Assembly (NCBI RefSeq): GCF_002027705.1
Contig: NZ_MBTG01000012.1
Coordinates: 372,001-436,000, forward strand
Direction of reading: 5' to 3'
Length of the DNA stretch: 64,000 bases
From: Paenibacillus ferrarius
GTDB lineage: Bacteria; Bacillota; Bacilli; Paenibacillales; NBRC-103111
Under the pieces are notes generated by a model. That model had not been told where the DNA came from, did not search any database, and saw only the letters and a program-made list of their open reading frames with translations. Positions 51,670-61,142 of this stretch are shown here, in pieces; within the stretch, counting starts at the first letter, position 1; every line of letters begins with the position of its first letter. Made by a program: the position numbers and the translations under genes.

Positions 51670-53328
51670 ATGATTCCGATGAAAAAATGGATAACGCTAG
51701 CCGTATGTATGATGCTGATGTTAATGATGATGCCCAGTGTGCATGCGGCTGAGAAGCAACCGGAACTTCGCAATCTGGCCAAGGGTTTAAGTTATACGTG
51801 GTCCGAAACACCAGATCCCAGCTATCCGGACACCGGAAATAAGCTTACCGATGGAAAAGTTGGCAGCTTGAACGTACTCGATCCAGCATGGGTGGGGAAT
51901 TTACATAAAAAAACGCGTGAAGTCGTGTTTGATCTGGGAAGCTCCAAATCTGTTTCCAGCATTAAAGCCCATTTTCTGCAAGATTGGCCGGGATCTGCTG
52001 TTCTTTTTCCGCTGACGGTTTCCATGTACGCTTCCGACGATAAAGAACACTGGGGCACGCTTGCCAATAAAGCAACAGAGAAGCTGTGGAGCGATGGACC
52101 TCCAGTAGATCAATACTACACTTGGGATGGCAGCAAGGATGGGGTTCAGAGACCCGGCCATGACGCGGTGATGGCGTATGCCCGATACATCAAAGTGACC
52201 TTCTCCATGCACCCAAGGGCGTGGTCATTTGTGGACGAAATCGAGATCTGGGGGACCGATGGAAAAGCGAAAGGTGCAAAGAAGGTGCCTTCCGACCCAT
52301 TCACCTATTTGCAGCCAGGTAAAGACACTGCGGGTATTGCCAATTTATCGCTTTTATACAATGGTTATTATGCCAATGGAGACGGCAACTGGACGAAAGA
52401 GAAGCTGATTCCCGAAATTAGCTATATCAATAAGGATGGGAACCCGGTCGATTGGTTTTTTGACGGCTTCCTTACACTAGGATTAATGACTCCGCAAGGG
52501 CGTGATTTCGGCGGTGGCGGCGCGTACCTGACAGACTGGAAATGGTATCTTGATAAGACGCTCTCTAATCAAGGAGATCTGCGTCAGCTGAATGAAGCGA
52601 CTAAGGAAGTCGGCGGGAAACTGGGGCAGCCGAAGCATAAATCGAAGGTAGTTATGATGATACCGAATCCTGGCGAGTATTTATCAGATTTCGGCGATGT
52701 GGACGGGGACGGAATATCGGAGAACTTTAATGAGGGCTTGGTAGGCAAGGATGCTGCTTTGGCGAACAGACAGAAAGCTGTTCGTTGGTGGATCCAAGAG
52801 GTTAAGAAACGCTGGAAAGAACAAAATTTCTCCAATCTTGAGCTTGTCGGCATGTATTGGTTGGATGAGCAGGTAAGTACGAGTGAGACGGGACCGGAAA
52901 CGCTCCGCTTAGTCAATAAACTCGTCCACGATCAGGGTTTAAAGTCATTCTGGATTCCTCATTTCCTTGCATATAAAAGCTTTATGTGGCAGGATGTCGG
53001 CTTTGATGCAGCAGCTTTTCAACCCAACTATTACTTTGAGAATCTGAATGCTGATCGCATCGAAGATGCCGCAAATATCGCCAAAACCTATGGAATGGGA
53101 GTGGAGATGGAATTTGATGACAGGATGCTGACGGATAAGGTCTTCCGTGACAGATTCATGGATTACCTCAAAGGCGGAGTAAAGTATGGCTACATGAAGA
53201 ATGCATTTAAAGCCTATTACAAAGGCAGCGGCCCCGTCTTGCTTCATGCAGCAAACAGCAGTGATCCGGAGATTCGAAAGATGTATGACTCGCTTTACCA
53301 ATTCACGAAAGGCAAGTACTCGAATTGA
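51670..53328 (+). CDS. Secreted DUF4855 protein with N-terminal discoidin-like domain
   Basis: About 552 aa. Several ATGs lie close together (51667, 51670, 51679); the site AGGAGGG favours 51670. A signal peptide runs to MPSVHAAE. Residues about 40-195 look like an F5/8 type C (carbohydrate-binding) beta sandwich (LTDGKVGS, SVSSIKAHFLQDWPGSAVLF, YARYIKVTFSMH). The rest is DUF4855 (WFFDGFLTLGLM, KVVMMIPNPGEYLSDFGDVD, VGMYWLDEQVS), with a conserved Glu/Asp set reminiscent of a TIM-barrel glycosidase. Catalysis is not proven. It may act on the cell-surface or host glycan used by the upstream system. Confidence 0.85.
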   Translation: MIPMKKWITLAVCMMLMLMMMPSVHAAEKQPELRNLAKGLSYTWSETPDPSYPDTGNKLTDGKVGSLNVLDPAWVGNLHKKTREVVFDLGSSKSVSSIKAHFLQDWPGSAVLFPLTVSMYASDDKEHWGTLANKATEKLWSDGPPVDQYYTWDGSKDGVQRPGHDAVMAYARYIKVTFSMHPRAWSFVDEIEIWGTDGKAKGAKKVPSDPFTYLQPGKDTAGIANLSLLYNGYYANGDGNWTKEKLIPEISYINKDGNPVDWFFDGFLTLGLMTPQGRDFGGGGAYLTDWKWYLDKTLSNQGDLRQLNEATKEVGGKLGQPKHKSKVVMMIPNPGEYLSDFGDVDGDGISENFNEGLVGKDAALANRQKAVRWWIQEVKKRWKEQNFSNLELVGMYWLDEQVSTSETGPETLRLVNKLVHDQGLKSFWIPHFLAYKSFMWQDVGFDAAAFQPNYYFENLNADRIEDAANIAKTYGMGVEMEFDDRMLTDKVFRDRFMDYLKGGVKYGYMKNAFKAYYKGSGPVLLHAANSSDPEIRKMYDSLYQFTKGKYSN

Positions 53329-53355
53329 TGAGGCTCACGAATCTGACTATCGTTA

Positions 53356-53386
53356 ACATCGCCTTGAAAATAGGCGATGTTTTTTC
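53356..53386 (+). terminator. Intrinsic terminator after DUF4855 gene
   Basis: ACATCGCCT pairs with AGGCGATGT around a seven-base loop, then six T. Confidence 0.9.
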
Positions 53387-53451
53387 TTTTTGGTGAGCCT
53401 CCGATTTTAATATTGACATAACTTATAAAAGAAGATATATTTCTTTTAGTT

Positions 53452-53471
53452 ATTAGTAATAATTACGATTA
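53452..53471. promoter_or_regulatory. Zur-like operator upstream of COG0523 gene
   Basis: ATTAGTAATAATTACGATTA matches the Bacillus Zur box (ATCGTAAT-N-ATTACGAT); the right half is exact and the left half differs at one or two bases (AGTAAT for CGTAAT). It is 30 bases before the ATG. Confidence 0.7.
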
Positions 53472-53500
53472 AATGTGAACGGGGAAAGGCAGTTGATACA

Positions 53501-54700
53501 ATGAGCATGCCAAGTTTGCAAGACAGAATTCCTGTTACTGTATTGAGCGGTTATCTGGGAGCAGGCAAGACGACACTGTTAAATCATATATTGCATAATC
53601 GCGACGGTCTGAAAGTTGCTGTCATCGTGAATGATTTGAGCGAAGTGAATATCGATGCGGACTTGATTCGGGAGGGCGGCGGATTAAGCCGTACGGAAGA
53701 GAAGTTAGTCGAAATGTCCAATGGCTGCATATGCTGCACATTAAGGGATGATCTTCTGCAGGAAATTGAGCGCCTCGCTATGGAGAAACGATTTGATTAC
53801 ATACTTATCGAATCTACGGGTGTTGGAGAGCCATTACCCGTAGCTCAAACGTTCACCTATGTTGACGAAGAGAAGCAAATTGATTTAACTAAGCTAACTC
53901 GTTTGGATACACTGGTGACGGTTGTTGATGCCTATCATTTCTGGCAAGACTTCAATACGCGCGAAAGCTTGAGAGACCGCGGACAGGATGCAGGCATTGA
54001 GGATACACGCAGTGTCGTTAATCTTCTGACCGAACAAGTGGAATTTTGCGATGTTCTCATCATCAATAAGTGCGATATGGTGACGGAAGACGAACTTGTT
54101 AAGTTGGAAGTGGCGCTCAAGGGATTGCAGCCAAGAGCCAGAATCATAAGAGCCTCTCATGGCAAAGTGGATCCTAAGATGATATTGAATACACACTTAT
54201 TCAACTTTGAAGAAGCCAGTACTTCCGCTGGTTGGATGCGGGAATTGCAGAAGGAAACACATACGCCCGAAACCGAAGAGTACGGGATAACTTCCTTTGT
54301 TTATACACGCAAAATTCCTTTCCATCCTGAGCGTTTGTTGAAATGGATGGCGAAGTGGCCCCAATCTATTGTCCGTTCCAAAGGTTTAATGTGGATTGCC
54401 ACTCGCAATAACATGGCGATTTCTTTCAGTCAAGCGGGTGTCTCCAGACAGCTGTCGCCAGCGGGATTATGGGTCGCATCGATGTCAGAGGAAGAACGGT
54501 TTGTGCATTTCGGCAGCGACTTTCCCAAATCGCCAGATTGGGATGATGAGTGGGGGGACAGGGTGACGAAGCTTGTCTTTATAGGCATTGAGATGGAGCG
54601 TGAAGCAATTACAAGAACGCTTGATGAAGCTCTTTTAACGGTGGAAGAAATGAAAAGCAATTGGAGAAAGCTGACCGATCCGATTCCCAAGTTTTATTGA
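53501..54700 (+). CDS. COG0523 (CobW/P47K) GTPase, probable zinc metallochaperone
   Basis: 399 aa. The P-loop is [20 protein letters not shown], the metal motif CxCC is in [17 protein letters not shown], the switch region is [18 protein letters not shown], and the base-recognition motif is LIINKCDMV. The C-terminal third is the CobW_C domain ([18 protein letters not shown]). With a Zur-like box directly upstream, zinc starvation induction and metal delivery to zinc proteins (as for ZagA/ZigA) is the best reading, rather than a cobalamin role. Single-gene unit with a downstream terminator. Confidence 0.92.
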   Translation: MSMPSLQDRIPVTVLSGYLGAGKTTLLNHILHNRDGLKVAVIVNDLSEVNIDADLIREGGGLSRTEEKLVEMSNGCICCTLRDDLLQEIERLAMEKRFDYILIESTGVGEPLPVAQTFTYVDEEKQIDLTKLTRLDTLVTVVDAYHFWQDFNTRESLRDRGQDAGIEDTRSVVNLLTEQVEFCDVLIINKCDMVTEDELVKLEVALKGLQPRARIIRASHGKVDPKMILNTHLFNFEEASTSAGWMRELQKETHTPETEEYGITSFVYTRKIPFHPERLLKWMAKWPQSIVRSKGLMWIATRNNMAISFSQAGVSRQLSPAGLWVASMSEEERFVHFGSDFPKSPDWDDEWGDRVTKLVFIGIEMEREAITRTLDEALLTVEEMKSNWRKLTDPIPKFY

Positions 54701-54777
54701 CACGTATTAATCGTAATACTTACAAAAAAAAGAGGGCTATGAAAAGCTTTATCTTACAGCGATTTCTCCAAATTAGT

Positions 54778-54802
54778 AAACCGTGCGTAGCGCGGTTTTT
54801 TT
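54778..54802 (+). terminator. Intrinsic terminator after COG0523 gene
   Basis: AAACCGTGC pairs with GCGCGGTTT (one G-U) around GTA, then a seven-T run. Confidence 0.82.
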
Positions 54803-54887
54803 ATTTTACGTCGGAAAGTATAAGTTCTCAGGAGAGGACTGATGGGTGCAAATGAAGCCCCATCTTTTTGAGAGAGAAAGCTGGTTT

Positions 54888-55073
54888 CACTGGATTAATT
54901 CCAATGGAAGTTAGTTTGAAGGGCTTGAAAGACGGTTTACATTGGATAGACTCCAATGGATAATCTGAAAACAGCAGGCACCTTGGAATTTATGGAATAT
55001 TTCATTGGATTATTTCCAGTGAAAGCTTGCAATCAGACATTGGATGGCTGATTTGACTGGACAAATTGCAATG
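54888..55073. repeat. Array C: four ATTGGA..TCCAAT palindromes
   Basis: Units are CACTGGATTAATTCCAATG (54888-54906), CATTGGATAGACTCCAATG (54940-54958), CATTGGATTATTTCCAGTG (55003-55021) and GACTGGACAAATTGCAATG (55055-55073). Spacing is 52, 63 and 52 bases, as in arrays A and B. Confidence 0.87.
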
Positions 55074-55193
55074 AGAAGAATTAATATCTGCTTCCGGAGG
55101 TTCTTCCATTTTATTTCAAATTACATTCCCTAATTATGGTAAAATGAAATGTATGGGAACAATTTTAAGCAATAAGGGAGGCATTTTTCAAAT

Positions 55194-55970
55194 ATGTACA
55201 AGGTTGTATTTTTTGATGTTGACGGCACACTATTAAGTGAAGTGGATAGAAGCTTGCCTCTAAGTACAAAAGAAGCAATCGAAAGTTTGATTGAAAAAAA
55301 TATTAAAGTCGTAGTCGCAACGGGGAGACCCTATAATTTGTGTGAAGAGTTTAAGGCTATGGGCGTTGAGACATTTATTTCTGCTAATGGGGCGCTTATT
55401 AAATGCAATGATAACATTATTCATAAATCCGTGCTTTCCAGAAATACAGTGCGTGATATCTCATCTTTTGCGGAGTTGAACGGACATGGCCTGTCATATT
55501 TTACTGAACTATTCGCAATGAACGGATTAGGGGGCGATGATGAGCGGGTTATGAAGGCTTTAAAAGAGACGCTAAGTCTTACGCAATATCCTGAAAAAAT
55601 GAGTTCATTGTCAGAAGATGTCTATTGCCTATGTTTGTATGCGGACGAGAGAGAAGCTGAGAAATTTCTAATCAGATTTCCTACACTCAGGTTCCAGCGA
55701 TTTCATGGCTACGTAATGAATGTGCTAGAAGAAACGGAAGTTTCCAAATCAGCGGCGATAAAAAAAGTGCTGGACCATCTAAACATTTGCAAGTCGGAAG
55801 CGATTGCTTTCGGTGACGGTGGCAATGATATCGACATGTTGGAGTACGTAGGATTGGGAATTGCAATGGAAAACGGTGATGAGCGGTTAAAACAAAAAGC
55901 GGATTACGTTACGAAAAAAGCAAGCGAAGGTGGCATATCTTATGCATTAAAGAAATTTGGCGTTATTTAA
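55194..55970 (+). CDS. HAD family phosphatase (Cof type)
   Basis: 258 aa. Motif I is VVFFDVDGTLLSEVDR, motif II a VVVATGRP segment, motif III the Lys in VSKSAAIKKVL, and motif IV AFGDGGNDIDMLEYVGLGIAM followed by ADYVTKKASEGG. This is the class IIB (Cof) arrangement, active on sugar phosphates, FMN-like or pyridoxal phosphates. Preceded by TAAAAT-type -10 sequence at about 55138 and by array C. Substrate unknown. Confidence 0.92.
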   Translation: MYKVVFFDVDGTLLSEVDRSLPLSTKEAIESLIEKNIKVVVATGRPYNLCEEFKAMGVETFISANGALIKCNDNIIHKSVLSRNTVRDISSFAELNGHGLSYFTELFAMNGLGGDDERVMKALKETLSLTQYPEKMSSLSEDVYCLCLYADEREAEKFLIRFPTLRFQRFHGYVMNVLEETEVSKSAAIKKVLDHLNICKSEAIAFGDGGNDIDMLEYVGLGIAMENGDERLKQKADYVTKKASEGGISYALKKFGVI

Positions 55971-56016
55971 ATAAGTAAATGCGCGCCATCAATGAAACGT
56001 AAACGGAGGATCTAGC

Positions 56017-57126
56017 TTGCATAAAATCAGGCTTATACTGATCGTTTTCCTGCTTTTAGTTGGATGCAATCAAATAACTTCAAGTAGTAAATATGAAAAA
56101 CTTCAACCTACCCTAAATCCAATTGTCGAAAGTGATGCGAAAGAGACTCAGTTTCCAACATCTAGCGCTTCTGTGAATTCTAATCCTGTAATTATAGGCA
56201 CTTTTCTTTGCTCAGGGTACTCTCCATTTCAAACTGGTGTAGCGAAAGTTTCAAGGATGGGCATGAATAAGTATCACTTAATTGCGTCAATGACGTACGG
56301 CTATAGTCACAATAATGGTGAAATTGAAACGGATTTCTCTTACGATGGTAACAAATTCATCATTTTAAATCAAAAGTATAGCATAGTCAAAATCTCTTTC
56401 ACGGAGAATTCCATTACAATTGATTATCCAGGTGAGCATTTCGGTGGGAATAACGCGGAACCAAAAGGAACTTTTTATCTAGAACATACTGACTCAGCGG
56501 ATAGCCGTTTTTTAACTAAGGTTTATGATACTTTAAAGCTGCCGGATCCATACAGGCATGGATTATCCGAAGTGCTGACCTATGAGTTAGATGACAAGCT
56601 TCTTCTGTTAGTTCGAACAAGAAATGATAAGAATGTTACCCAAATGAATGCTGATTTTTTACTCATGTACAAAGCAGCCGATCAAAGCCTAAGTGTTATT
56701 GGCGAAATATCTGATTATAAAGAGCAGGACCTTCAAAAAGAGCTCAATAACTTGGGAGCTGATTCGTTCTTAATTTATCAAATTCTACATAAGGATTATG
56801 CCGATCGATTAGTCAAATTGAAAATGCACAAATGGGATAATGGTGATCTTGCAGTGGGGGAATCTGGTGAATTTCAGCTTACCGAAACAGAAGCAATCTA
56901 TATTGTCACTGGTGTTGAAAAGGCTACTTCTGTCACAACTAATATGCGTAGTGCAGATAATATTGGTTCCATCTTTAAGACGGAGGTCGATCGTTCAGAC
57001 AATAAAACGGTTACGATTCATAGCTACGAGATCGTTCGCAAGGATCAGAACGACGAGCATACAGTTACGCAAGACTGGTTGGAGGTAAATCGCTTAACAG
57101 GGAACGTATCTAGTCTAATTTGGTAA
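56017..57126 (+). CDS. Lipoprotein of unknown function
   Basis: 369 aa from a TTG at 56017 after ACGGAGGA. The lipobox is LLLVGC (Cys about 17) preceded by a basic N-terminus, and the mature chain starts with a Ser/Thr-rich spacer. The body is beta-rich with no Cys and ends in TGNVSSLIW. I recognise no domain. It follows the HAD phosphatase by 46 bases and may be co-transcribed. It faces the SLH gene across a bidirectional terminator. Confidence 0.78.
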   Translation: MHKIRLILIVFLLLVGCNQITSSSKYEKLQPTLNPIVESDAKETQFPTSSASVNSNPVIIGTFLCSGYSPFQTGVAKVSRMGMNKYHLIASMTYGYSHNNGEIETDFSYDGNKFIILNQKYSIVKISFTENSITIDYPGEHFGGNNAEPKGTFYLEHTDSADSRFLTKVYDTLKLPDPYRHGLSEVLTYELDDKLLLLVRTRNDKNVTQMNADFLLMYKAADQSLSVIGEISDYKEQDLQKELNNLGADSFLIYQILHKDYADRLVKLKMHKWDNGDLAVGESGEFQLTETEAIYIVTGVEKATSVTTNMRSADNIGSIFKTEVDRSDNKTVTIHSYEIVRKDQNDEHTVTQDWLEVNRLTGNVSSLIW

Positions 57127-57138
57127 ACATGATATAAA

Positions 57139-57172
57139 AAAACGGAGCCACGCGATTTCGCGGGCTCCGTTT
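57139..57172. terminator. Bidirectional intrinsic terminator
   Basis: AAACGGAGCC..CGCG / CGCG..GGCTCCGTTT hairpin with flanking A and T runs. Serves the convergent lipoprotein and SLH genes. Confidence 0.9.
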
Positions 57173-57199
57173 CATTTCACCATAAAATTTTAAAAGGGT

Positions 57200-59518
57200 T
57201 TATTTTAATTCCGCAATAAATCTGTCTACTTCGCCATTCGGTGTATTCACAGTTTCGTAGACCTTAATCGAAACGTTGTTTTGAATTTGGCTTTGGGTAA
57301 GATTATTGAAGCTTAGCGATTGGTTGCCGCTCACCAAACGATTTGTTCCGGTGAAAGGGAAGGAACTTGAACCAAGTGAACTTCCGGAACCATCAACCAA
57401 TTCAAATTTCAACTTGGAGAAGTTATTATCCACGATGACTTCAGAATCACGTGTAATGTCCATATCCAGATTTAATTTATACGTATAGGATAATGTCGGA
57501 GAAGCCAGTTGGGATAATGTCCAGCTTTTGATGTTCAGCTTGAATGGATATAAGGAAACATTGTTATGATCATTGTCGGTTTGCGAGCTGACATTGTAGC
57601 TGGCAATCGTAGATTTATAGGTTGAAGAACCATTAGTCGGTTGTCCTTGTCCAGCCCCTGACAGGACGCCTTGCACATTCAATTTGTACTGATCACTTTG
57701 GTCAGTGGATGGAATGGTATAGCCATAGCTAACTACGACTCCTGTTCCAGGAGCAATATCGGAAGTACCCATTGTTTGTCGGTTGCCCGTATAGGTGTAA
57801 CCATCTTTACCCGTTAAATCAGCGGCAATCGCTGGTACCGGAATGGGCTTATCGCTTTTATTGACCAGTTTGAATTTAGCAAGACCGGTCTTATTTCCGG
57901 TTTCTTCGTTATTCGTCACATGCAATTCTTCAAGCGATACAGCCAGATTGGGATTGATGAACTCATTTCCTTGCTCGAAGACCATTGGTGTACCGAAGGT
58001 ATAGTTGCCTCCAGCAGGAACTGTGCTTGTATCTGTTCCTCCATTAGCAGGAAGTCCAAACCCGATGCGTCCGGTATAGTACTGAATCGGTGTTGTCTGG
58101 CCTTGTTTCAAGAAGCTTTCAGGCGTAAGAACATAGAAGGCATTCAATTGCGTATTCGTATCGGTTGTGATCGCAAAATGAATATATTTCTGCTCGCCGG
58201 CATTGAGGCTTATTGGGGATTCTTCAATCCTTTTTCCAATAAAAGATTGCCCTTCCGATTTCCCGCTAAGTGTGAAATCGGGAATGGTTTCAGCATAACT
58301 TCCTGAATTTTGGACTTTAACCTGCACGATATACGTTGGCGATTGCCCAGTGAACTGCTTGGACATACTTGTAGCCGAATATTTCAAAGATGAAGTCACG
58401 CCAGGAAGCGCAAAGGTAGCTCCCCAATTTCCTAATAGGGCGGAGTCCTTAATAACAGCATCTTTACCGCGCCATACAATCGAATCAACGGGAGAATCCG
58501 CAAGCAGTGTTTCCTGCTTAGGATATACCTTATCATTCACATCGATCCACAGGATGTCGGTTAAATTTACGTCCGACTTAACATTGATATCAGCCATATA
58601 GCTGAGTGTCACATCGCTCTGCGGCAGAATCGAGTGGGCATTGCTTGCGCTTGGCACTAACGTATAGTCCGTGCCGTCAGCCGTTTTGACACGGAGTTCA
58701 TAGTCGGGAATCCGTATCGTGGAACTGGACGAATTGGTCAGCTTAACGACGGTCCCAATTTTCCAACCGTCTGTTGTTTTTTCCTGCAGCATACTTTTGA
58801 CTTGAGCCTGTGAGCCACCAGGGAGGGTGTAGGCTTTCATTTCATCTACATGAATCTCTGCATGTTGACCAGGCACGAATTGCTGCTTGGCTGCATAAGA
58901 GGAAGTCACCAGCAGGTCGCGTGTGGCAGGTGCGATCCCCCCGAATGTACCGTCAGCCAAGTTCCCGAGCAAGTTCAATTGAATAGCCAGCGCAGCGTAG
59001 CCCTTGGCCCAATTCGAGACGGTGCTGTCATTAACTCCAGCATTCCCTTTGGCCTCAGCATCCTTATTCAATCCGCGGATTAGGAAGGCGGCCAGCTGTT
59101 CTTTCGTTACTTCACCTGCTGGGTTATACGTGCCTGGGCCAAAGCCATCTGTAAGGTTAGCGGCTTTCAGCGCTTCGATATAGGGCAGGGCATAGCCGTT
59201 AGCCGGATCAGTGCTGCTCACATCGCTGAAACTGGATACTTTCAAAGAAGAATCTACCTTCAATCCGAAGATCAAAGCAGCTACTTTGGCAAATTGGGCA
59301 CGGTTCATTTTATCATGAAGACCAAAGAGGCCATCGCTGACCCCATCAAAAATACCCGCGGCAATCATCGCATCAAATTTAGCCTTCGTTGCGGAATCAA
59401 GCTGATTTAAATCACTGAAATCTGCGGAGGTTTTAGGGGCGGCTGCACCTAGAGCTGCAGATGAAAACAAAGTAAGGGCCATTGTGGTGCTCATGATAAC
59501 TGATAAACTTTTCTTCAT
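57200..59518 (-). CDS. S-layer homology (SLH) domain surface protein
   Basis: 772 aa. A signal peptide (to about residue 25, SAALGAAAP) is followed by two clear and one weaker SLH repeats (GIFDGVSDGLFGLHDKMNRA; LTDGFGPGTYNPAGEVTKEQ; LGNLADGTFGGIAPATRDLL; residues 35-210), which bind pyruvylated wall polymer. The rest is a chain of beta domains, with repeated patterns such as LTNSSSSTIRIPDYELRVKT and VNKSDKPIPVPAIAADLTGK, so an array of three to five immunoglobulin-like domains is likely. No enzymatic motif. A structural or adhesive wall protein. Confidence 0.9.
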   Translation of the reverse strand: MKKSLSVIMSTTMALTLFSSAALGAAAPKTSADFSDLNQLDSATKAKFDAMIAAGIFDGVSDGLFGLHDKMNRAQFAKVAALIFGLKVDSSLKVSSFSDVSSTDPANGYALPYIEALKAANLTDGFGPGTYNPAGEVTKEQLAAFLIRGLNKDAEAKGNAGVNDSTVSNWAKGYAALAIQLNLLGNLADGTFGGIAPATRDLLVTSSYAAKQQFVPGQHAEIHVDEMKAYTLPGGSQAQVKSMLQEKTTDGWKIGTVVKLTNSSSSTIRIPDYELRVKTADGTDYTLVPSASNAHSILPQSDVTLSYMADINVKSDVNLTDILWIDVNDKVYPKQETLLADSPVDSIVWRGKDAVIKDSALLGNWGATFALPGVTSSLKYSATSMSKQFTGQSPTYIVQVKVQNSGSYAETIPDFTLSGKSEGQSFIGKRIEESPISLNAGEQKYIHFAITTDTNTQLNAFYVLTPESFLKQGQTTPIQYYTGRIGFGLPANGGTDTSTVPAGGNYTFGTPMVFEQGNEFINPNLAVSLEELHVTNNEETGNKTGLAKFKLVNKSDKPIPVPAIAADLTGKDGYTYTGNRQTMGTSDIAPGTGVVVSYGYTIPSTDQSDQYKLNVQGVLSGAGQGQPTNGSSTYKSTIASYNVSSQTDNDHNNVSLYPFKLNIKSWTLSQLASPTLSYTYKLNLDMDITRDSEVIVDNNFSKLKFELVDGSGSSLGSSSFPFTGTNRLVSGNQSLSFNNLTQSQIQNNVSIKVYETVNTPNGEVDRFIAELK

Positions 59519-59565
59519 TTTCGTACTCCTCTCAAAACTCGATTTGGAATCTGGATATAAATCAT

Positions 59566-61131
59566 TTACTCATTGATATCCTTTGTCGCTTTTTTTCTCT
59601 GGATAAAGAAAAGAACGAAAGGGATACATATAAAAGCAGGAATCGCAGAAATATAAAAAGTGTCAGCAATGGATCTGACCAATGATTCTTTTTGCATGAA
59701 ACCGGCTAGATAAGTAGCCGCAGTACCTGAGGCTGTTGCCATGTCGATCGACCACGAATAAATGGCGCCGGAAAGCATGGATACGGTACTATTCGCGGTA
59801 ATTGAATCGACAGGTACACTATCGCTGATATGCTGAAAGTGAATAATCTGGCGATTGCTCATGAGCGCCGTAAAGATGGCAATCCCTAGGGATCCAGCAA
59901 CCTGCCGAACCACGTTGGATAGGGGAGAGGCGTTGCCGACCTGCTGCGGTGATACCGCACGCATGCCTGCTGTGGTCAGCGGCATCATACAGAGTCCGAT
60001 TCCAATCCCGCGGATCGTTAATATTGTATTGAGCCAATGGTTAGGCGTATCCGTCGTCAGATGATGCAGATCCAGCGTCGTGACACCTAGGATGGTAAGA
60101 CCTGTGATACATAAGGGGACAATCCCAAATTTATCTGCCAGTTTTCCACTAATCGGCATCATCAGCGCCATCGCGATGGATTGAGGCATCATCAATATTC
60201 CGGTCTGCATCGCAGTAAGACCTTGTATGTTTTGCAAATATAACGGGGTCAGAAACGTACCGCCCATCATACCCATCATAACCAAACTACCTGCAATAAC
60301 ACTAATGGTAAATTTTAAATTTTTAAAAAGCTTTAAGTCAAGAACAGGCTGCTCGACTCCGAGTTCTACCCAGATCAGCAGCAGCAAGCTGAAAAAAGCG
60401 GTGAAAAGCAGGCTAATGATGAATAAAGATGTCCATCCTTGTGATTGTCCCTTGCTTAGAGCGAGCAGCAAGCTCCCAAAGAAGATCATAGATAGAATAG
60501 CCCCGGTTAAGTCAAATTTCAATCCTTCTCTGCGGGGAGATTCTTTCAGCAGAACCTTTCCAAGTACTACGGCAAGAATTCCAATGGGTATATTGATGAA
60601 AAAGAGCAGCCTCCAGCTGTAATTTTGGATCAGATAACCACCGAACGTTGGCCCAAGTGCAGGGGCGCACATCGCTGCTACCCCCCACAAGCCAATTGCT
60701 GTACCGGTTTTCTCCCTAGGAAACGTCGTATAAATAATTGACATCCCGATTGGCATAATAAATCCGCCGGCAAAACCTTGTATAATTCGGAACAAGATCA
60801 TCGTACTAGAGCTCCACGCCAGGCCACAAACTACGGAAAACAATGTGAACCCGGCTACAGAGTAAATAAAGATGTTTTTATTTCCGAATTTGGCACCGAG
60901 AAAGCCGCTCATCGGAATAACCATCGCAGATGCCAAGGTATATCCCGTAATGACCCACTGCATCGTATTGATATCCGAGCCGAAAACGGCAACGAACTTG
61001 TTCATGGCTACATTCATTAAGCTGCTGTTGAGAACGGCAACGAAGGTCCCCATGACAATAGCGATAAGCGACAGCCACATTTTGCCATTGCCTTCTGATT
61101 CTTGTTGTTTAACTGCCGATGTTTCGGCCAT
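59566..61131 (-). CDS. DHA2 family MFS drug efflux transporter (EmrB/QacA type)
   Basis: 521 aa with fourteen hydrophobic spans. Motif A is SGFLGAKFGNKN, motif C is AAMCAPALGPTFGGYLIQ, and TLNSSLMNVAMNKF-like VLNSSLMNVAMNKF is in helix 1. AGGAGG precedes the ATG. Last gene of a leftward unit behind two HlyD-type adaptors and a MarR regulator; EmrB-type pumps in this setting export hydrophobic drugs. Confidence 0.93.
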   Translation of the reverse strand: MAETSAVKQQESEGNGKMWLSLIAIVMGTFVAVLNSSLMNVAMNKFVAVFGSDINTMQWVITGYTLASAMVIPMSGFLGAKFGNKNIFIYSVAGFTLFSVVCGLAWSSSTMILFRIIQGFAGGFIMPIGMSIIYTTFPREKTGTAIGLWGVAAMCAPALGPTFGGYLIQNYSWRLLFFINIPIGILAVVLGKVLLKESPRREGLKFDLTGAILSMIFFGSLLLALSKGQSQGWTSLFIISLLFTAFFSLLLLIWVELGVEQPVLDLKLFKNLKFTISVIAGSLVMMGMMGGTFLTPLYLQNIQGLTAMQTGILMMPQSIAMALMMPISGKLADKFGIVPLCITGLTILGVTTLDLHHLTTDTPNHWLNTILTIRGIGIGLCMMPLTTAGMRAVSPQQVGNASPLSNVVRQVAGSLGIAIFTALMSNRQIIHFQHISDSVPVDSITANSTVSMLSGAIYSWSIDMATASGTAATYLAGFMQKESLVRSIADTFYISAIPAFICIPFVLFFIQRKKATKDINE

Positions 61132-61142
61132 AGCTGCGCCTC

